The notes: generated by a model from the sequence alone, not told the origin. 51,080 nucleotides of DNA from UBA10438 sp964432155 (GCA_964432155.1 CAYSMF010000015.1:1-51080); one strand, 5' to 3'; counted from the first letter of the stretch, positions 1-9,545 are shown. Numbers and translations: made by a program.

Positions 1-1173
1 CCTGTGGGACGTGAGCGATGTGATTCGATTGAGCTCGAGAACTACGGACTCTATCCGCAGACGTTTACAGCGTCGTTCACGGGCAAGACACTCGTCACCA
101 CGCCGATGCCTGTGACGCTTGTGCCGGGTGCGCGCACGTGGATTCAGTTCTGTCACACAGGTGTTGCGGAGCAGCGCGTCGAAGACACGTTGCGCATCGT
201 CGATAGCTGTCTTGCGCGTCCGATTCTTGCAATGATCCTCGATGAGCGGCGCGATGAAAAGGGGCCAACAATCCTCGACGAATCTGATGATTCGTGTGCA
301 ACAGAGCGAGTAGTTCTTGTCGAAGATGAAACAGGTGCAGATCTCGGATTGATGTCGGCGCGTGTTCTCGAAGATCAACTCAAGAACTGTGCGGTGGTGA
401 TGACGGATTCAACAATCCGTGATCGCAAGTATCGCGTGACGATATTCAATCCGTACCGTGATGCGATCATTGGATTTGAAGCCGTCGACTCTGCACTCAA
501 CGTCACACGTCGCATCGATACGATTCCTGGCTTTGAGCTTCTCGTTGATGGCGACACGAGTGTTGTTACGACGCACGACTTTGGTCTTGTTCCAATGTCG
601 CAGCTCGATTGCGATACGATTGATCTCGCCAATACTGGCGTGCGCGGCGTATCGCTTCCGTATGTGTTCATTCAGGGCAACGTGCTCTTTAGCGCGCCGC
701 TCTCGCAGTTCACGGTTAACATCGCTGCATTCAATGGCAGTGCAAAGCTCGTTGTGTGCTTTGCTCCGGTTGCAGCGGATACGTCTCTCGTGCTGACCGA
801 CACCCTCGAGCTATGGCAGGGATGTTTGGTCCGAAAGATCGTGCTCATGGGTAGAGGCACGAGTCAGGTGTTCGCAGGGATATCGCGCTGCGACGTCCCG
901 GTTGGTACGCGCACACAACGTCGTGTGGGCGCCATTCAAGTCGTCCCGCAGCCTGCCGTGGATCGTGCCACCATCGTTCTCGGTGAGCCCGCCCGACAGG
1001 TCAGGGTGCAGCTGTTCGACCTCCACGGGGCGATTATCCTCGATCGCTCTCTCGCTGATGGCTCGACCACCGTGGCGATCGATCTCGCCCTGGACGAGGT
1101 TCCGTCGGGACTCTATGCGTGCCTTGTTACCACCGAAAACGGCACCGCTCAGACGGTTTGTATCGTCCGCTGA
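1..1173 (+). CDS. T9SS type A sorting-domain protein, 5' end cut by window
   Basis: The frame is open at the first base, so this is the C-terminal 390 residues of a longer exported protein. Its last ~85 residues look like a type IX secretion sorting domain: a conserved 'VVPQPAVDRATIVL' start, a 'VQLFDLHGAII' strand, then 'VPSGLYACLVTTENG' and a final basic residue. In Bacteroidota such a domain directs the protein through the outer membrane, where it is cleaved and the cargo is anchored or released. The preceding ~300 residues are beta-rich with scattered cysteines and resemble the Ig-like/choice-of-anchor repeats of the other T9SS proteins in this window, but I cannot assign a named domain or an activity. 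It is followed 77 bp later by a co-oriented protease gene, probably with its own promoter. Confidence 0.8.
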   Translation, partial: PVGRERCDSIELENYGLYPQTFTASFTGKTLVTTPMPVTLVPGARTWIQFCHTGVAEQRVEDTLRIVDSCLARPILAMILDERRDEKGPTILDESDDSCATERVVLVEDETGADLGLMSARVLEDQLKNCAVVMTDSTIRDRKYRVTIFNPYRDAIIGFEAVDSALNVTRRIDTIPGFELLVDGDTSVVTTHDFGLVPMSQLDCDTIDLANTGVRGVSLPYVFIQGNVLFSAPLSQFTVNIAAFNGSAKLVVCFAPVAADTSLVLTDTLELWQGCLVRKIVLMGRGTSQVFAGISRCDVPVGTRTQRRVGAIQVVPQPAVDRATIVLGEPARQVRVQLFDLHGAIILDRSLADGSTTVAIDLALDEVPSGLYACLVTTENGTAQTVCIVR

Positions 1174-1190
1174 GACACTGATCGGCACCC

Positions 1191-1222
1191 CGTACCGTCT
1201 GCGTACCCGTACTCCTTCGTAC
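1191..1222. repeat. Four CGTAC direct repeats before ctp
   Basis: CGTAC occurs at 1191-1195, 1202-1206, 1208-1212 and 1218-1222, between the T9SS gene and the S41 protease gene, and runs into a promoter-like box. The clustering could mark a regulator binding site, but it is short and may be chance. Confidence 0.3.
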
Positions 1223-1227
1223 TTTTG
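1220..1227 (+). promoter_or_regulatory. Candidate -7 box (TACTTTTG) for ctp
   Basis: TACTTTTG matches the Bacteroidota TAnnTTTG promoter element and lies 23 bp before the protease start codon, which would give a short leader. No clear TTG-type -33 element is seen about 20 bp upstream. Confidence 0.35.
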
Positions 1228-1250
1228 TCGCCAATCTGGCTTGGAATCCA

Positions 1251-2864
1251 ATGAAGAAACGCCCACTTCGCCTCGTGCTCATAGCCGCAATTGCGGCCGT
1301 TGCAGGTATTGGTATCGGACTCGTCGTACAACCGGCTTTCTCCGGCGACTCGGTCATGGACCAAACTCGCAAGTTCTCCGACGTCCTTTCGATGGCGGTC
1401 AAGAACTACGTCGAGGACGTTGACACGCAGAAGCTCACCGAAGCTGCCATTAAGGGCATGCTGAACGAGCTCGACCCACATTCGGTGTACATCACAGCGA
1501 AGGAAATGCAGAAGGTCGAAGAAGACTTCCGCGGTTCCTTCGATGGCATCGGCGTTGAGTTCGACATCATAAACGATACCGTAACAGTTGTCGCTCCAAT
1601 CATCGGCGGACCAAGTGAAGCGCTCGGCATTCAGGCCGGCGACAAGATCGTTCGTATCAACGACACCACGGCGATCAAGCTCACGCGCGAAATGGTTCCG
1701 AAGAAGCTCCGCGGTCCGAAAGGCACCGTGGTGAAGCTGCACATCAAGCGTGCGGGCGAAAAGGAACTGATCGTGTTTGATGTAACGCGCGACAAGATTC
1801 CGATCAATTCCGTCGACGCGTCGTTCATGATTGATGGAACAGACATTGGCTACATCACCATCAATCGATTTAGCTCGACGACGTACGACGAATTGATGAA
1901 CGCTGCCGACCGCTTGCGTGCAGAAGGCATGAAGCGTCTGCTGCTCGACTTGCGGTACAATCCAGGTGGCTTCCTCGACCAAGCATTCCGCATTGCCGAT
2001 GAAATCGTGCCAGCTGGACAAAAGCTTGTGTACACAAAGGGTCGCCGCCCAGAGTTCGATGAAGACTTCTGGTCAACACCAGGTGGTGCGCTCGAGAACA
2101 TCCCGCTCGTTGTCATGATCAACGGTGGATCAGCATCTGCAAGTGAAATTGTCTCAGGTGCAGTGCAGGATCTCGACCGTGGTCTCGTTGTCGGTGAAAC
2201 ATCGTTCGGCAAGGGGCTCGTACAGCGCCAGTATCCACTCGGTGATGGCTCTGCATTCCGTCTCACGATCTCGCGCTACTACACACCGTCGGGTCGCCTC
2301 ATTCAACGTCCGTACGACGACAAGGCGAAATACTATTCGGGTGAAGGTCGCGATGAAGGCGATGAGGTTGACAATATCAACCACACACTCGACGATAGCA
2401 CGAAGACACGTCCAAAGTTCAAGACCGTTGGTGGCCGCACAGTGTATGGTGGCGGTGGAATCACACCAGACTACATCGTCAAGCAAGACACGATCGGCTT
2501 CTTAGCGCGGAAGTTGCGCGCAAAGAATGCGTTCTGGGAAACAGCTGATCAGATCATGAAAAACCGCGGCAAGGACATTCGAGCGACGTATGGAAACGAC
2601 CTCAAGAAGTTCCTCCGCGACTTCCGCGTTGGCGACGACGACATGGCCATCATGAAGACGATTGCTGCTGCGAAAGAGGTTGAATGGAAGGCAGATGAGT
2701 ACAAGCAAGACGAAGACTACCTCCGTCTGGCAGTAAAGGCACTCATCGGGCGTGCAGTGTTCAACAACAACGGATACACTGCCGTGATGCTCACAAGCGA
2801 CAAGCAAGCAAAGAAGGCAATCGAACTCTTCCCGGAAGCAAAGAAGATTGCCAAGATCAAGTAA
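1251..2864 (+). CDS. C-terminal processing peptidase, S41 family, with PDZ domain
   Basis: This 537-residue periplasmic serine protease of the CtpA/Prc family cleaves proteins from their C-terminal side. Residues ~5-27 form an N-terminal membrane anchor or signal. A tail-specific N domain follows, with 'LNELDPHSVYI' near 75. The PDZ domain is at ~85-170 and contains 'GIQAGDKIVRINDT'. The catalytic core includes 'LLLDLRYNPGG' and the Ser/Lys dyad: Ser296 in SASASE and Lys321 in FGKG, with Gln325 four residues on. All key residues are intact. The ~150 residues after the core are charged and helical, longer than in minimal CtpA proteins. The ATG at 1251 gives a clean anchor sequence. The next gene starts 36 bp downstream and may be co-transcribed. 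Confidence 0.93.
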   Translation: MKKRPLRLVLIAAIAAVAGIGIGLVVQPAFSGDSVMDQTRKFSDVLSMAVKNYVEDVDTQKLTEAAIKGMLNELDPHSVYITAKEMQKVEEDFRGSFDGIGVEFDIINDTVTVVAPIIGGPSEALGIQAGDKIVRINDTTAIKLTREMVPKKLRGPKGTVVKLHIKRAGEKELIVFDVTRDKIPINSVDASFMIDGTDIGYITINRFSSTTYDELMNAADRLRAEGMKRLLLDLRYNPGGFLDQAFRIADEIVPAGQKLVYTKGRRPEFDEDFWSTPGGALENIPLVVMINGGSASASEIVSGAVQDLDRGLVVGETSFGKGLVQRQYPLGDGSAFRLTISRYYTPSGRLIQRPYDDKAKYYSGEGRDEGDEVDNINHTLDDSTKTRPKFKTVGGRTVYGGGGITPDYIVKQDTIGFLARKLRAKNAFWETADQIMKNRGKDIRATYGNDLKKFLRDFRVGDDDMAIMKTIAAAKEVEWKADEYKQDEDYLRLAVKALIGRAVFNNNGYTAVMLTSDKQAKKAIELFPEAKKIAKIK

Positions 2865-2900
2865 ATCTGACGACAACTTTTACGAACACTCGAATACGTA

Positions 2901-3695
2901 ATGATGACTTCTCTCGTCCGCACACTTGTGGTGATCGGTGTTGCCCTGATTGCTACGTTCTCCAGCACCGCGCAAGACCCAAGCTTCCTCTTCCCAGGTG
3001 AAGAGCTGACGTATCGTGTGTCGTACCTCAACATCACACTAGGTACAATCCGCACGGTTACAGAGCCAACGACAACGCTCAACGGACAGAAGGCATACAA
3101 GGTGAAGGTGTTCATCGATTCGCATCCGAACATCCCGTTCGTGTCGCTGCACTCGATCTACGAATCATGGATGGATGCTACAGCAACGTATTCGATGCAG
3201 TTCGTTGCGAACACTGAAGGCGATAACAAGAAGTGGGAGCTCGATAAGTACCTGTTCGATTATCCGAACAAGAAGCTCACGATGGAGAAGTATCGCGATA
3301 ACAAGAAGGTGAAGTCGCAGGATTACGACATCAAGAAGCGCTACAACGATGGCAGCTCGCTGTTGTTTGCAGCACGCTCACTTGTGTACTCAAAGAAGAG
3401 TCTGCGTCTCCCAACAGTGATCATGGGTGATACCGTGAACACCGTTGTCAACTTCAGTGGCAAGCAAGAATCTGTATCAATCGATGCAGCATCCTACCCA
3501 GTAAAGACCGTCTACATCAATGGCGAAGCAAACTGGACAGGTATCTACGGATTGTCGGGTCGCTTCGAAGGCTGGTTCAGCGATGACGAAGCGCGCATCC
3601 CAGTGAAGGCCAAGATGAAGGTCTATGTTGGCTCTGTGACAATCGAACTGCAGAAGTGGCGCCGCGGATCATGGCAGCCACCGAAGGCCAGCTAA
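2901..3695 (+). CDS. DUF3108-type secreted protein
   Basis: This 264-residue protein has an N-terminal signal peptide ending near 'STAQDP' (residues 1-25). The mature part starts with 'FLFPGEELTYRVSYLNITLG', typical of DUF3108 proteins, which are predicted periplasmic all-beta proteins of unknown function, common in Bacteroidota and Proteobacteria. Other typical patches are 'YESWMDATATYSMQF' and 'GRFEGWFSDDEARIPV' near the C terminus. The start could be ATG 2901 or the next ATG at 2904; both keep the signal. It follows the S41 protease by 36 bp and ends 11 bp before the sugar-kinase start, so the three genes may form one transcript. No catalytic residues can be named. Confidence 0.8.
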   Translation: MMTSLVRTLVVIGVALIATFSSTAQDPSFLFPGEELTYRVSYLNITLGTIRTVTEPTTTLNGQKAYKVKVFIDSHPNIPFVSLHSIYESWMDATATYSMQFVANTEGDNKKWELDKYLFDYPNKKLTMEKYRDNKKVKSQDYDIKKRYNDGSSLLFAARSLVYSKKSLRLPTVIMGDTVNTVVNFSGKQESVSIDAASYPVKTVYINGEANWTGIYGLSGRFEGWFSDDEARIPVKAKMKVYVGSVTIELQKWRRGSWQPPKAS

Positions 3696-3706
3696 CGCTG
3701 CGACCA

Positions 3707-4603
3707 ATGCGTACGGTAATCGTTGACGGCGGTGGTTCTACAACCGATGTAGCTGTTGCTATCGACGGAGTGATCGCCGCTCGCACGGTGTTGCCGAGCG
3801 TAAAGCCTACGCATTCAGACACACAAACAGATGAGCTGTGCCGCATGATCGGCACCTTCCTCGCATCAACGCATATCGCTCCCGATGTAGACGCTACGTC
3901 GCGGTTGGACGGCGTCGTTGTGGGTATGGCAGGGGTGTGGTCGCCAGCCGAGGTGCATCGATATCAGTATGCGCTTCGTGATTCATGGCAGACATACGTC
4001 GGCATGGATGTTCCGCAGCTCGTCGTGATGAGTGATGTAGAGCTTGTGATGGTTGCTGCGCACGGACAACACGAGGGCGTTGTGCTGATTGCAGGTACAG
4101 GTTCGATCGGACTTCGACGTATGCCGGATGGTACACTTCGACGTGCCGGCGGATGGGGTCCGCGCATTGATGATGCTGGAGGAGGATTCTGGCTCGGACG
4201 TGAAGCATGCATTGCTGTGGCGCGAATGCTCGACGGACGTGGTCCATCGACGTTGCTGATTCGTCCTGTCGCATCGTACGTCCGCGCAGATGCCGACAAT
4301 CCTGAGAGTGTTCGTGATGCATTGCGTCGGAGTTCCATCGACGGAGTAGCACGCATCGGCGGTGCGGTGTTAACGTATGCCGATGAAGGCGACGAAGTAG
4401 CTATCGCATTGCGGACGCGGGGTGCCGAAGAGCTCGGTGCGATTGTCCATGCGCTTGATCCGGAGCGCAGTTGTGCGACTACCGTGTACGGCTCGCTGTT
4501 TCGGAACGCTGTTTATCATGCATGCGTTGAACAAGTGGCTGATCGCCCCTTAACGCGCATTGATGACGTGCTTGCAGCCGTTGCTGCGTCATTGCACAGC
4601 TGA
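3707..4603 (+). CDS. BadF/BadG-type N-acetylglucosamine kinase-like ATPase
   Basis: This 298-residue member of the ASKHA sugar-kinase fold most resembles NagK-type N-acetylglucosamine (or N-acetylmuramate) kinases. It shows the phosphate-1 loop 'VDGGGSTTDVAV' at the N terminus, the central 'IAGTGSIGLR' phosphate-2 loop, and 'AGGWGPRIDDAGGGFWLGR', the glycine-rich stretch typical of the family. ATG 3707 is chosen because the family begins right before the DGGGS loop; upstream in-frame ATGs (3656, 3671) would overlap the previous gene. It converges with the LD-carboxypeptidase gene, with a 15-bp overlap. Both activities suit recycling of cell-wall fragments, which is inference from context. The exact sugar is not decided by sequence. 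Confidence 0.82.
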   Translation: MRTVIVDGGGSTTDVAVAIDGVIAARTVLPSVKPTHSDTQTDELCRMIGTFLASTHIAPDVDATSRLDGVVVGMAGVWSPAEVHRYQYALRDSWQTYVGMDVPQLVVMSDVELVMVAAHGQHEGVVLIAGTGSIGLRRMPDGTLRRAGGWGPRIDDAGGGFWLGREACIAVARMLDGRGPSTLLIRPVASYVRADADNPESVRDALRRSSIDGVARIGGAVLTYADEGDEVAIALRTRGAEELGAIVHALDPERSCATTVYGSLFRNAVYHACVEQVADRPLTRIDDVLAAVAASLHS

Positions 4604-5527
4604 TTCGAGAAGCGACAGACTTCCGGTGCGCGTGGAGAGTCGCGCACGCACGCCAAATGGGAGCGTGAACTTTGTCCGCTCATGACCATACATGAGATCT
4701 GCAATGATTGGTCCACGCGTGAGATCGTTGCGCTCTGCAAGAACTTCGTTGATATCGCGGTGTGGTGTTGATCCTTGTGGACGTGCCGACTGCGACCAGA
4801 ATCCATATGCGATACCTGCGGGACGACGGCGCTGTGTTGCATGCAAGAGGTGCACGAGCATGCGATCAACACGATACGTCTCCTCACCAATGTCTTCTAA
4901 CGCAAGAATGCTCCCGCGTAGCGATGGCATGTAGTCGGTGCCGAGGAGGGAAACCAGCACGCTGAGATTTCCGCCAAGCAAACGTCCCTCTGCATCACCA
5001 TCCTGCACCGGCGTTGTCGGCCATGGCTGTCGCAGACGTCCAAGTGGACGCTTCGACGTGAGCACGCGCCAGAACTGCTCTTCAGAATGCGGATCAATAT
5101 TCTCGACCATATCAACGCTCGGCATCGCACCCGAGAACGTCACGAGGCGTGCCTTGTGCCATAGGGCAAGTTGTAAGGACGTGATATCGCTATACCCGAC
5201 AAGGATCTTCGGGTTGCGTCGGATCAACCCGTAATCGAGATGGTTGAGCAGCCGAGCAGAGCCATACCCCCCACGGGCGCAAAAAATCGCTTCGATCCGC
5301 TTGTCGGCGAACATCGTGTGCAGGTCCGATAGCCGCTCAGCGTCAGTTCCGGCCAGGTAGCCGGCGTGTCGGGACCGTGCATGATCACCCACAACTACGG
5401 TGTATCCCAGACCCTCCAGATAGCGTATCCCCTTGTCTAGCCTAGACATATCGCGTTGAGGGGATGCCGGCGACACGATGCCGATCGTGGCCTTTTTACG
5501 GAGTGCTGTGGGAAACCTTGGCGTCAT
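4589..5527 (-). CDS. Muramoyltetrapeptide (LD-)carboxypeptidase, S66 family
   Basis: This 312-residue LdcA-like serine peptidase releases the terminal D-Ala from tetrapeptide muropeptides during murein recycling; relatives (MccF) cleave peptide antibiotics. The S66 catalytic set is visible: Ser113 in 'VGYSDITSL', Glu211 in 'LALEDIGEE' and His282 in 'YGHERTKFTLPFG'. The 'CARGGYGSARLL' loop at 83-93 is also diagnostic. Length matches the family. Start ATG 5527 is preferred because 'KKATIGIVSPASP' follows shortly; a start at 5599 would add 24 residues without family resemblance and run across the intergenic gap. No signal peptide is seen, so it is probably cytoplasmic. It is divergent from the glycine-rich T9SS gene across 62 bp. 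Confidence 0.88.
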   Translation of the reverse strand: MTPRFPTALRKKATIGIVSPASPQRDMSRLDKGIRYLEGLGYTVVVGDHARSRHAGYLAGTDAERLSDLHTMFADKRIEAIFCARGGYGSARLLNHLDYGLIRRNPKILVGYSDITSLQLALWHKARLVTFSGAMPSVDMVENIDPHSEEQFWRVLTSKRPLGRLRQPWPTTPVQDGDAEGRLLGGNLSVLVSLLGTDYMPSLRGSILALEDIGEETYRVDRMLVHLLHATQRRRPAGIAYGFWSQSARPQGSTPHRDINEVLAERNDLTRGPIIADLMYGHERTKFTLPFGVRARLSTRTGSLSLLESAVQ

Positions 5528-5589
5528 GTGTGGTAAAAATGGGGAAAACTCATGAAGATTGGCACGGAAGTTGGTCCGATTCCCACACC

Positions 5590-8172
5590 ATGATACCATT
5601 TCGTACGCAAATCGCCCTCATTCTTCTCTGTTGTGCTGTCGGCATCGCCCACGGACAGCAAGGAATGCCGTCGGCTGTTACGCCAATCTCCGGACAGATC
5701 AATCGCTATGAATCTGTTTCCGCAATTGTGCCGTGCGATACAACCGTGCGCGTTCGCGGTGCCTCATCGTTTCGTGCTGGTGACGAAGTACTCATGATTC
5801 AGATGAAGGGGGCTCGTATCAACGAGCTCAACGACTCTACGTACGGACAGATTCAGAGCATGAACGGCGCAGGCTGCGTCGAGTTCCTCACAGTCAAGCG
5901 TGTCGACCAAGATCGAATCACATTTACACGTCCGTGGGTACATCCATACAGCGCAGATGGGTCAATACAACTCGTGAGCGTTCCACGCTACACCGACGTT
6001 GTTACTGATGGCGATGTCACTGCACCCGCATGGAACGGTATGGTTGGTGGAGTTGTGGTTCTCCGTGCTGATGGCACGCTCACGCTAGATGCAGATATCG
6101 ACGTATCAGGTAAAGGCTTTCGCGGCGGCTATGCATCATTCCCGCGCGACGTATGTGTGCCAACGATGTGGGGCTCGTACTACCTCTTCGGTGAAGGGGG
6201 CGAAAAAGGTGATGGTATTGCAACAACACCAAGCTCACAGGCGCTTGCAAGCAAGGGTCCGTTCGCGAACGGCGGTGGCGGCGGCAATGGCGCAAACGCA
6301 GGTGGCGCAGGCGGCAGCAATGCAGGTAGTGGCGGACGTGGTGGTGATGCCAACACATGGTGTGTAGGGTATCGCGGCATCGGTGGCTATCCAGGTGTTA
6401 CGGTCGACACACTATTGCTTAAGCAGCGCGTGTTCCTTGGCGGTGGTGGCGGTGGCGGTCACCAGAACAACAATCAAGGAACAGCAGGTGCAGCAGGTGG
6501 TGGCGTTGTTATCATCGTTGCAAACGGACTCAACATGATGGGCGGCTCTATCATTGCGCGTGGTCTTTCTGTGCGCGATACAGCTGCGTGGGATGGCAAG
6601 CAATATCAGCAGCCCGGCGATGGCGCGGGTGGCGGTGGTGCGGGTGGAACCGTGTTGCTCGACATCGGCGCAACACGTGGCACAGCAACTGTCGATGTGC
6701 GTGGTGGCAATGGCGGACATGTTGGCGCGCGCTATCAACCGAACGGACCTGGTGGCGGTGGCGGTGGTGGTGCCGTCATCATGACATCGCCCGTTGCCGG
6801 AGTTACCGCACGACTTGATGGTGGTGTTCCCGGTGTTCACCTTTCGCCAGAAACTGCAGACGAAGTTCGTAACTCATCATGGGGAGCAACCGCTGGTGTG
6901 TCTGGACGCGTGGTAACAGGGTTCACATGGAAGAACTACACACCGCTTGTGCTCACAGCAACAGGTGGCGGTGATATCTGTCCGGGTGGTTCTCGCGTAC
7001 TTACCGCAAGCGAAGGCTTCATGTTCTACCGTTGGAGCAATGGCTCCACGGAACGCAGCGTAACGGCAGCTGTTCCGGGTGAATACAGCGTAACAGCAAT
7101 TGACAGCAGTGGCTGTTCACAAACAGTTCGCGGCATTGTGGTAACGCTCGATCCCGTGCAACTCTCCGTGCCAACGCGCATTGATTTCGGCACGGTTGAC
7201 TATCGCACTGGCTTTTCGAAGGACCTCGTGATCACAAGTAGCGACGACGATACCGTCATTATCGCATCGATCGCTGCAGGCACACATTTCCGAGTGATCG
7301 ATCCATCGGTGTTCCCTTTGTCCATTGCTCCAAAGAGCACAGTAACGATTCCGATCGAGTTCATTTCGAAGATGCCGGATGAGTATTTCGAGACCCTCAC
7401 GGTAGATGTCACATCGCCGTGTCGCGTGCTCTATCCTGTGGTCTTCCGTGCGAAGGTCGACCCAATACGTGTGCGGTTCTCGATGCCCGATACAACAGCG
7501 AAGCGTGGAGCAACCAACGTAGAGTTGCCAATCACAACGCAGTTGTTGCCCGACAGTTTAGATCTGCCGAATGTGCATCTCCGCATCACCGTCTCGATGA
7601 ACTCGACCATGTTCGCGCCGTCGGCGATTACACGTGGAACGGTTGTCGATGATGTGATCGATGTGATACGTTCGCGACGCACTGTGACGATTGATATCGA
7701 CTCTCTGGTGATTCCTGCTGGCCGTTCAACGTTGACATCGATTCGTGGCACTGTATTGCTCAGCGGTGATGACAAGACGGTGCTCGATATCGATAGCGTG
7801 CAGTGGATCCTCGTCGAACAAACGCCGATCACGATCATACAGGATGGCACGCTCGATGTAGCGCCAACGTGTTTCACCGATGCGCGTATTGTGAAGTTCC
7901 TCACGCCAACCACACTTCGTGTTGGACCAAATCCGGCGCACGACGTCCTTGATGTCGATGCTACGATGCATGCGGCGGGTGTCTACGACCTTTCCGTCCT
8001 CGATCTGCAAGGCAACACGATGTACCATCGTACAGAACGCATGCAGCACGGCGATGCCGAGCGTACCATGCACGTAACTCTGCCTACGCACCTATGGCAG
8101 CAGGGCAGCTACATTATTCGGTTGGCGACACCATTGCAGACATTTGTTGAGCCAGTGATCGTCGCGCGTTAA
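5590..8172 (+). CDS. Glycine-rich T9SS surface protein (AgmC-like)
   Basis: This 860-residue exported protein has a signal peptide at residues 1-24 ending near 'GIAHGQQ'. A ~130-residue N-terminal beta domain is followed at ~160-430 by a glycine-rich region with many GGGGG runs interleaved with short hydrophobic strands such as 'GGVVVLRADGTLTLDADI'. This arrangement resembles gliding-motility AgmC-like and other polyglycine surface proteins. A gliding-like 'CPGGSRVLTASEGF' Ig-type module comes next (~500-560), then an 'IDFGTVDYRTGF' choice-of-anchor-D-like domain. The T9SS sorting domain covers the last ~80 residues ('VGPNPAHDVLDVDATM'). ATG 5590 is chosen for its immediate signal peptide. 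Its stop overlaps the convergent kmo stop. The role in adhesion or motility is inference. Confidence 0.8.
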   Translation: MIPFRTQIALILLCCAVGIAHGQQGMPSAVTPISGQINRYESVSAIVPCDTTVRVRGASSFRAGDEVLMIQMKGARINELNDSTYGQIQSMNGAGCVEFLTVKRVDQDRITFTRPWVHPYSADGSIQLVSVPRYTDVVTDGDVTAPAWNGMVGGVVVLRADGTLTLDADIDVSGKGFRGGYASFPRDVCVPTMWGSYYLFGEGGEKGDGIATTPSSQALASKGPFANGGGGGNGANAGGAGGSNAGSGGRGGDANTWCVGYRGIGGYPGVTVDTLLLKQRVFLGGGGGGGHQNNNQGTAGAAGGGVVIIVANGLNMMGGSIIARGLSVRDTAAWDGKQYQQPGDGAGGGGAGGTVLLDIGATRGTATVDVRGGNGGHVGARYQPNGPGGGGGGGAVIMTSPVAGVTARLDGGVPGVHLSPETADEVRNSSWGATAGVSGRVVTGFTWKNYTPLVLTATGGGDICPGGSRVLTASEGFMFYRWSNGSTERSVTAAVPGEYSVTAIDSSGCSQTVRGIVVTLDPVQLSVPTRIDFGTVDYRTGFSKDLVITSSDDDTVIIASIAAGTHFRVIDPSVFPLSIAPKSTVTIPIEFISKMPDEYFETLTVDVTSPCRVLYPVVFRAKVDPIRVRFSMPDTTAKRGATNVELPITTQLLPDSLDLPNVHLRITVSMNSTMFAPSAITRGTVVDDVIDVIRSRRTVTIDIDSLVIPAGRSTLTSIRGTVLLSGDDKTVLDIDSVQWILVEQTPITIIQDGTLDVAPTCFTDARIVKFLTPTTLRVGPNPAHDVLDVDATMHAAGVYDLSVLDLQGNTMYHRTERMQHGDAERTMHVTLPTHLWQQGSYIIRLATPLQTFVEPVIVAR

Positions 8173-9545
8173 GCTGGAGAACCCGACGCAATAACAATCG
8201 GAGCGCGCTGCATCATCACGGCTCGCATTGCCTGCTTCGCCTCATCTGACGTCCAATCAGCGATGACGGAAGGGATGCTCATGAGCTCTTCCATCAACAC
8301 ATCCTGCTCGAGTCCAATACGACGTGCTTCGTTGTATGGGATGTCGCTTGAGAATGTTACCATGGTATAGAGCGGGATAAAGCGGTCGGGGAACTCTGTG
8401 TGAATCCACGCCTCGATCTTCTTCCGCCACAGGAAGCGCGGATCTGCAACCTTGTCGCGCATCTCAATGAAGTTATCGAGGGCGAGATCAAGAATGCCAT
8501 CGCCAGCTGGTTTGCGCAGTCGTTGATATGTCTGTAGTGTAGAAGCCCAATCACCATTATGGTGGTCGAGACACTCAATCAGAATACGGCAGTCTTCAAA
8601 TCCACAGTTCATCCCTTGTCCGTAGAACGGGACGATAGCGTGCGCGGAGTCGCCAATTAGGGCAACCTTATTGTTCATCACCCATGGATAGCACTTCACC
8701 ATCACGAGGGATGATTCAGGATTTGTGAAGAAGTCGTCGATCAACGTTGGCATCATCGGCACCGCGTCGGGGAACTGCTCGTTGAAGAACTTCTCAACGG
8801 ATTCGCGAGTGCGGAGCTGCTCGAAGGACGGATCGCCTTCGTGCGCGAAGAACAAGGTGAGTGTAAAACTCCCATCAAGATTCGGGAGCGCAATCATCAT
8901 GTAGCTCTTGCGTGGCCAAATGTGGAGTGCGTGCTTTTCGAGCTGGAACGCACCAGTTGCATCTGGTGGAATATGGAGTTCCTTGTATCCGTGCTCGAGG
9001 TATGTCTGCGAGTAGTTGAAGCGATCGACCATTTGCATGCGACCGCGAACGGCGCTGTACGCACCGTCGGCACCGAACACAACGTCGGCCTCGGCGACAA
9101 TTGTCTCGCCAGAAGGAAGAACGAACGAGGTACTACCTGTCTGAAAGTTGATATCCGTGCAACGTGCCTCAAACGTCACCTTTACGCCGTGGCGTTCTGC
9201 GACTGTCAGCAACGTCTTGTTCAATTCACCACGCGACACACTGTTGATGAACTCGCCTTCACGTCCGTATGGCTGATACGTTTGATTGCCTTCCACATCG
9301 TGCATCACGCGTCCGTGCATCGGGATTGAGATCGCACGGATATCATCCGCAATACCTGCTACCTCCAGCGCACGCAGTCCGCGATCGGACATTGCCAAAT
9401 TAATCGATCGCCCAGCCGACATCGTTGCTGCTCGCATGTCGGGGCGACGCTCAAAGATGTGGACGTCCATCCCACGTTTCGCGAGCACTGTGCCCAGCAA
9501 TGCACCAACAAGTCCGCCACCGACGATAGTAATGCGATCTGCCAT
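8169..9545 (-). CDS. kmo: Kynurenine 3-monooxygenase
   Basis: This FAD- and NADPH-dependent aromatic hydroxylase converts L-kynurenine to 3-hydroxykynurenine in tryptophan catabolism. The 458-residue length matches bacterial KMO. It begins with the dinucleotide fold 'ITIVGGGLVGALLG' (residues 5-18). KMO hallmarks include 'SAGRSINLAMSDRGLRAL', 'VFGADGAYSAVRGRM' and the FAD-binding 'ALIGDSAHAIVPFYGQGMN'. The eukaryotic membrane tail is absent, as in bacteria. ATG 9545 is used because the fold starts five residues later; an in-frame ATG 57 bp upstream would overlap the preceding gene. It is last in a minus-strand run after the FAH-family gene (53-bp gap). Kynureninase and tryptophan dioxygenase are not in this window. 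Confidence 0.93.
   Translation of the reverse strand: MADRITIVGGGLVGALLGTVLAKRGMDVHIFERRPDMRAATMSAGRSINLAMSDRGLRALEVAGIADDIRAISIPMHGRVMHDVEGNQTYQPYGREGEFINSVSRGELNKTLLTVAERHGVKVTFEARCTDINFQTGSTSFVLPSGETIVAEADVVFGADGAYSAVRGRMQMVDRFNYSQTYLEHGYKELHIPPDATGAFQLEKHALHIWPRKSYMMIALPNLDGSFTLTLFFAHEGDPSFEQLRTRESVEKFFNEQFPDAVPMMPTLIDDFFTNPESSLVMVKCYPWVMNNKVALIGDSAHAIVPFYGQGMNCGFEDCRILIECLDHHNGDWASTLQTYQRLRKPAGDGILDLALDNFIEMRDKVADPRFLWRKKIEAWIHTEFPDRFIPLYTMVTFSSDIPYNEARRIGLEQDVLMEELMSIPSVIADWTSDEAKQAMRAVMMQRAPIVIASGSPA

Noticed and set aside
6270..6790. Gly-rich DNA as a CRISPR or tandem-repeat array
   Set aside because: The units are irregular codon repeats in frame inside a protein gene; no constant repeat/spacer lengths.
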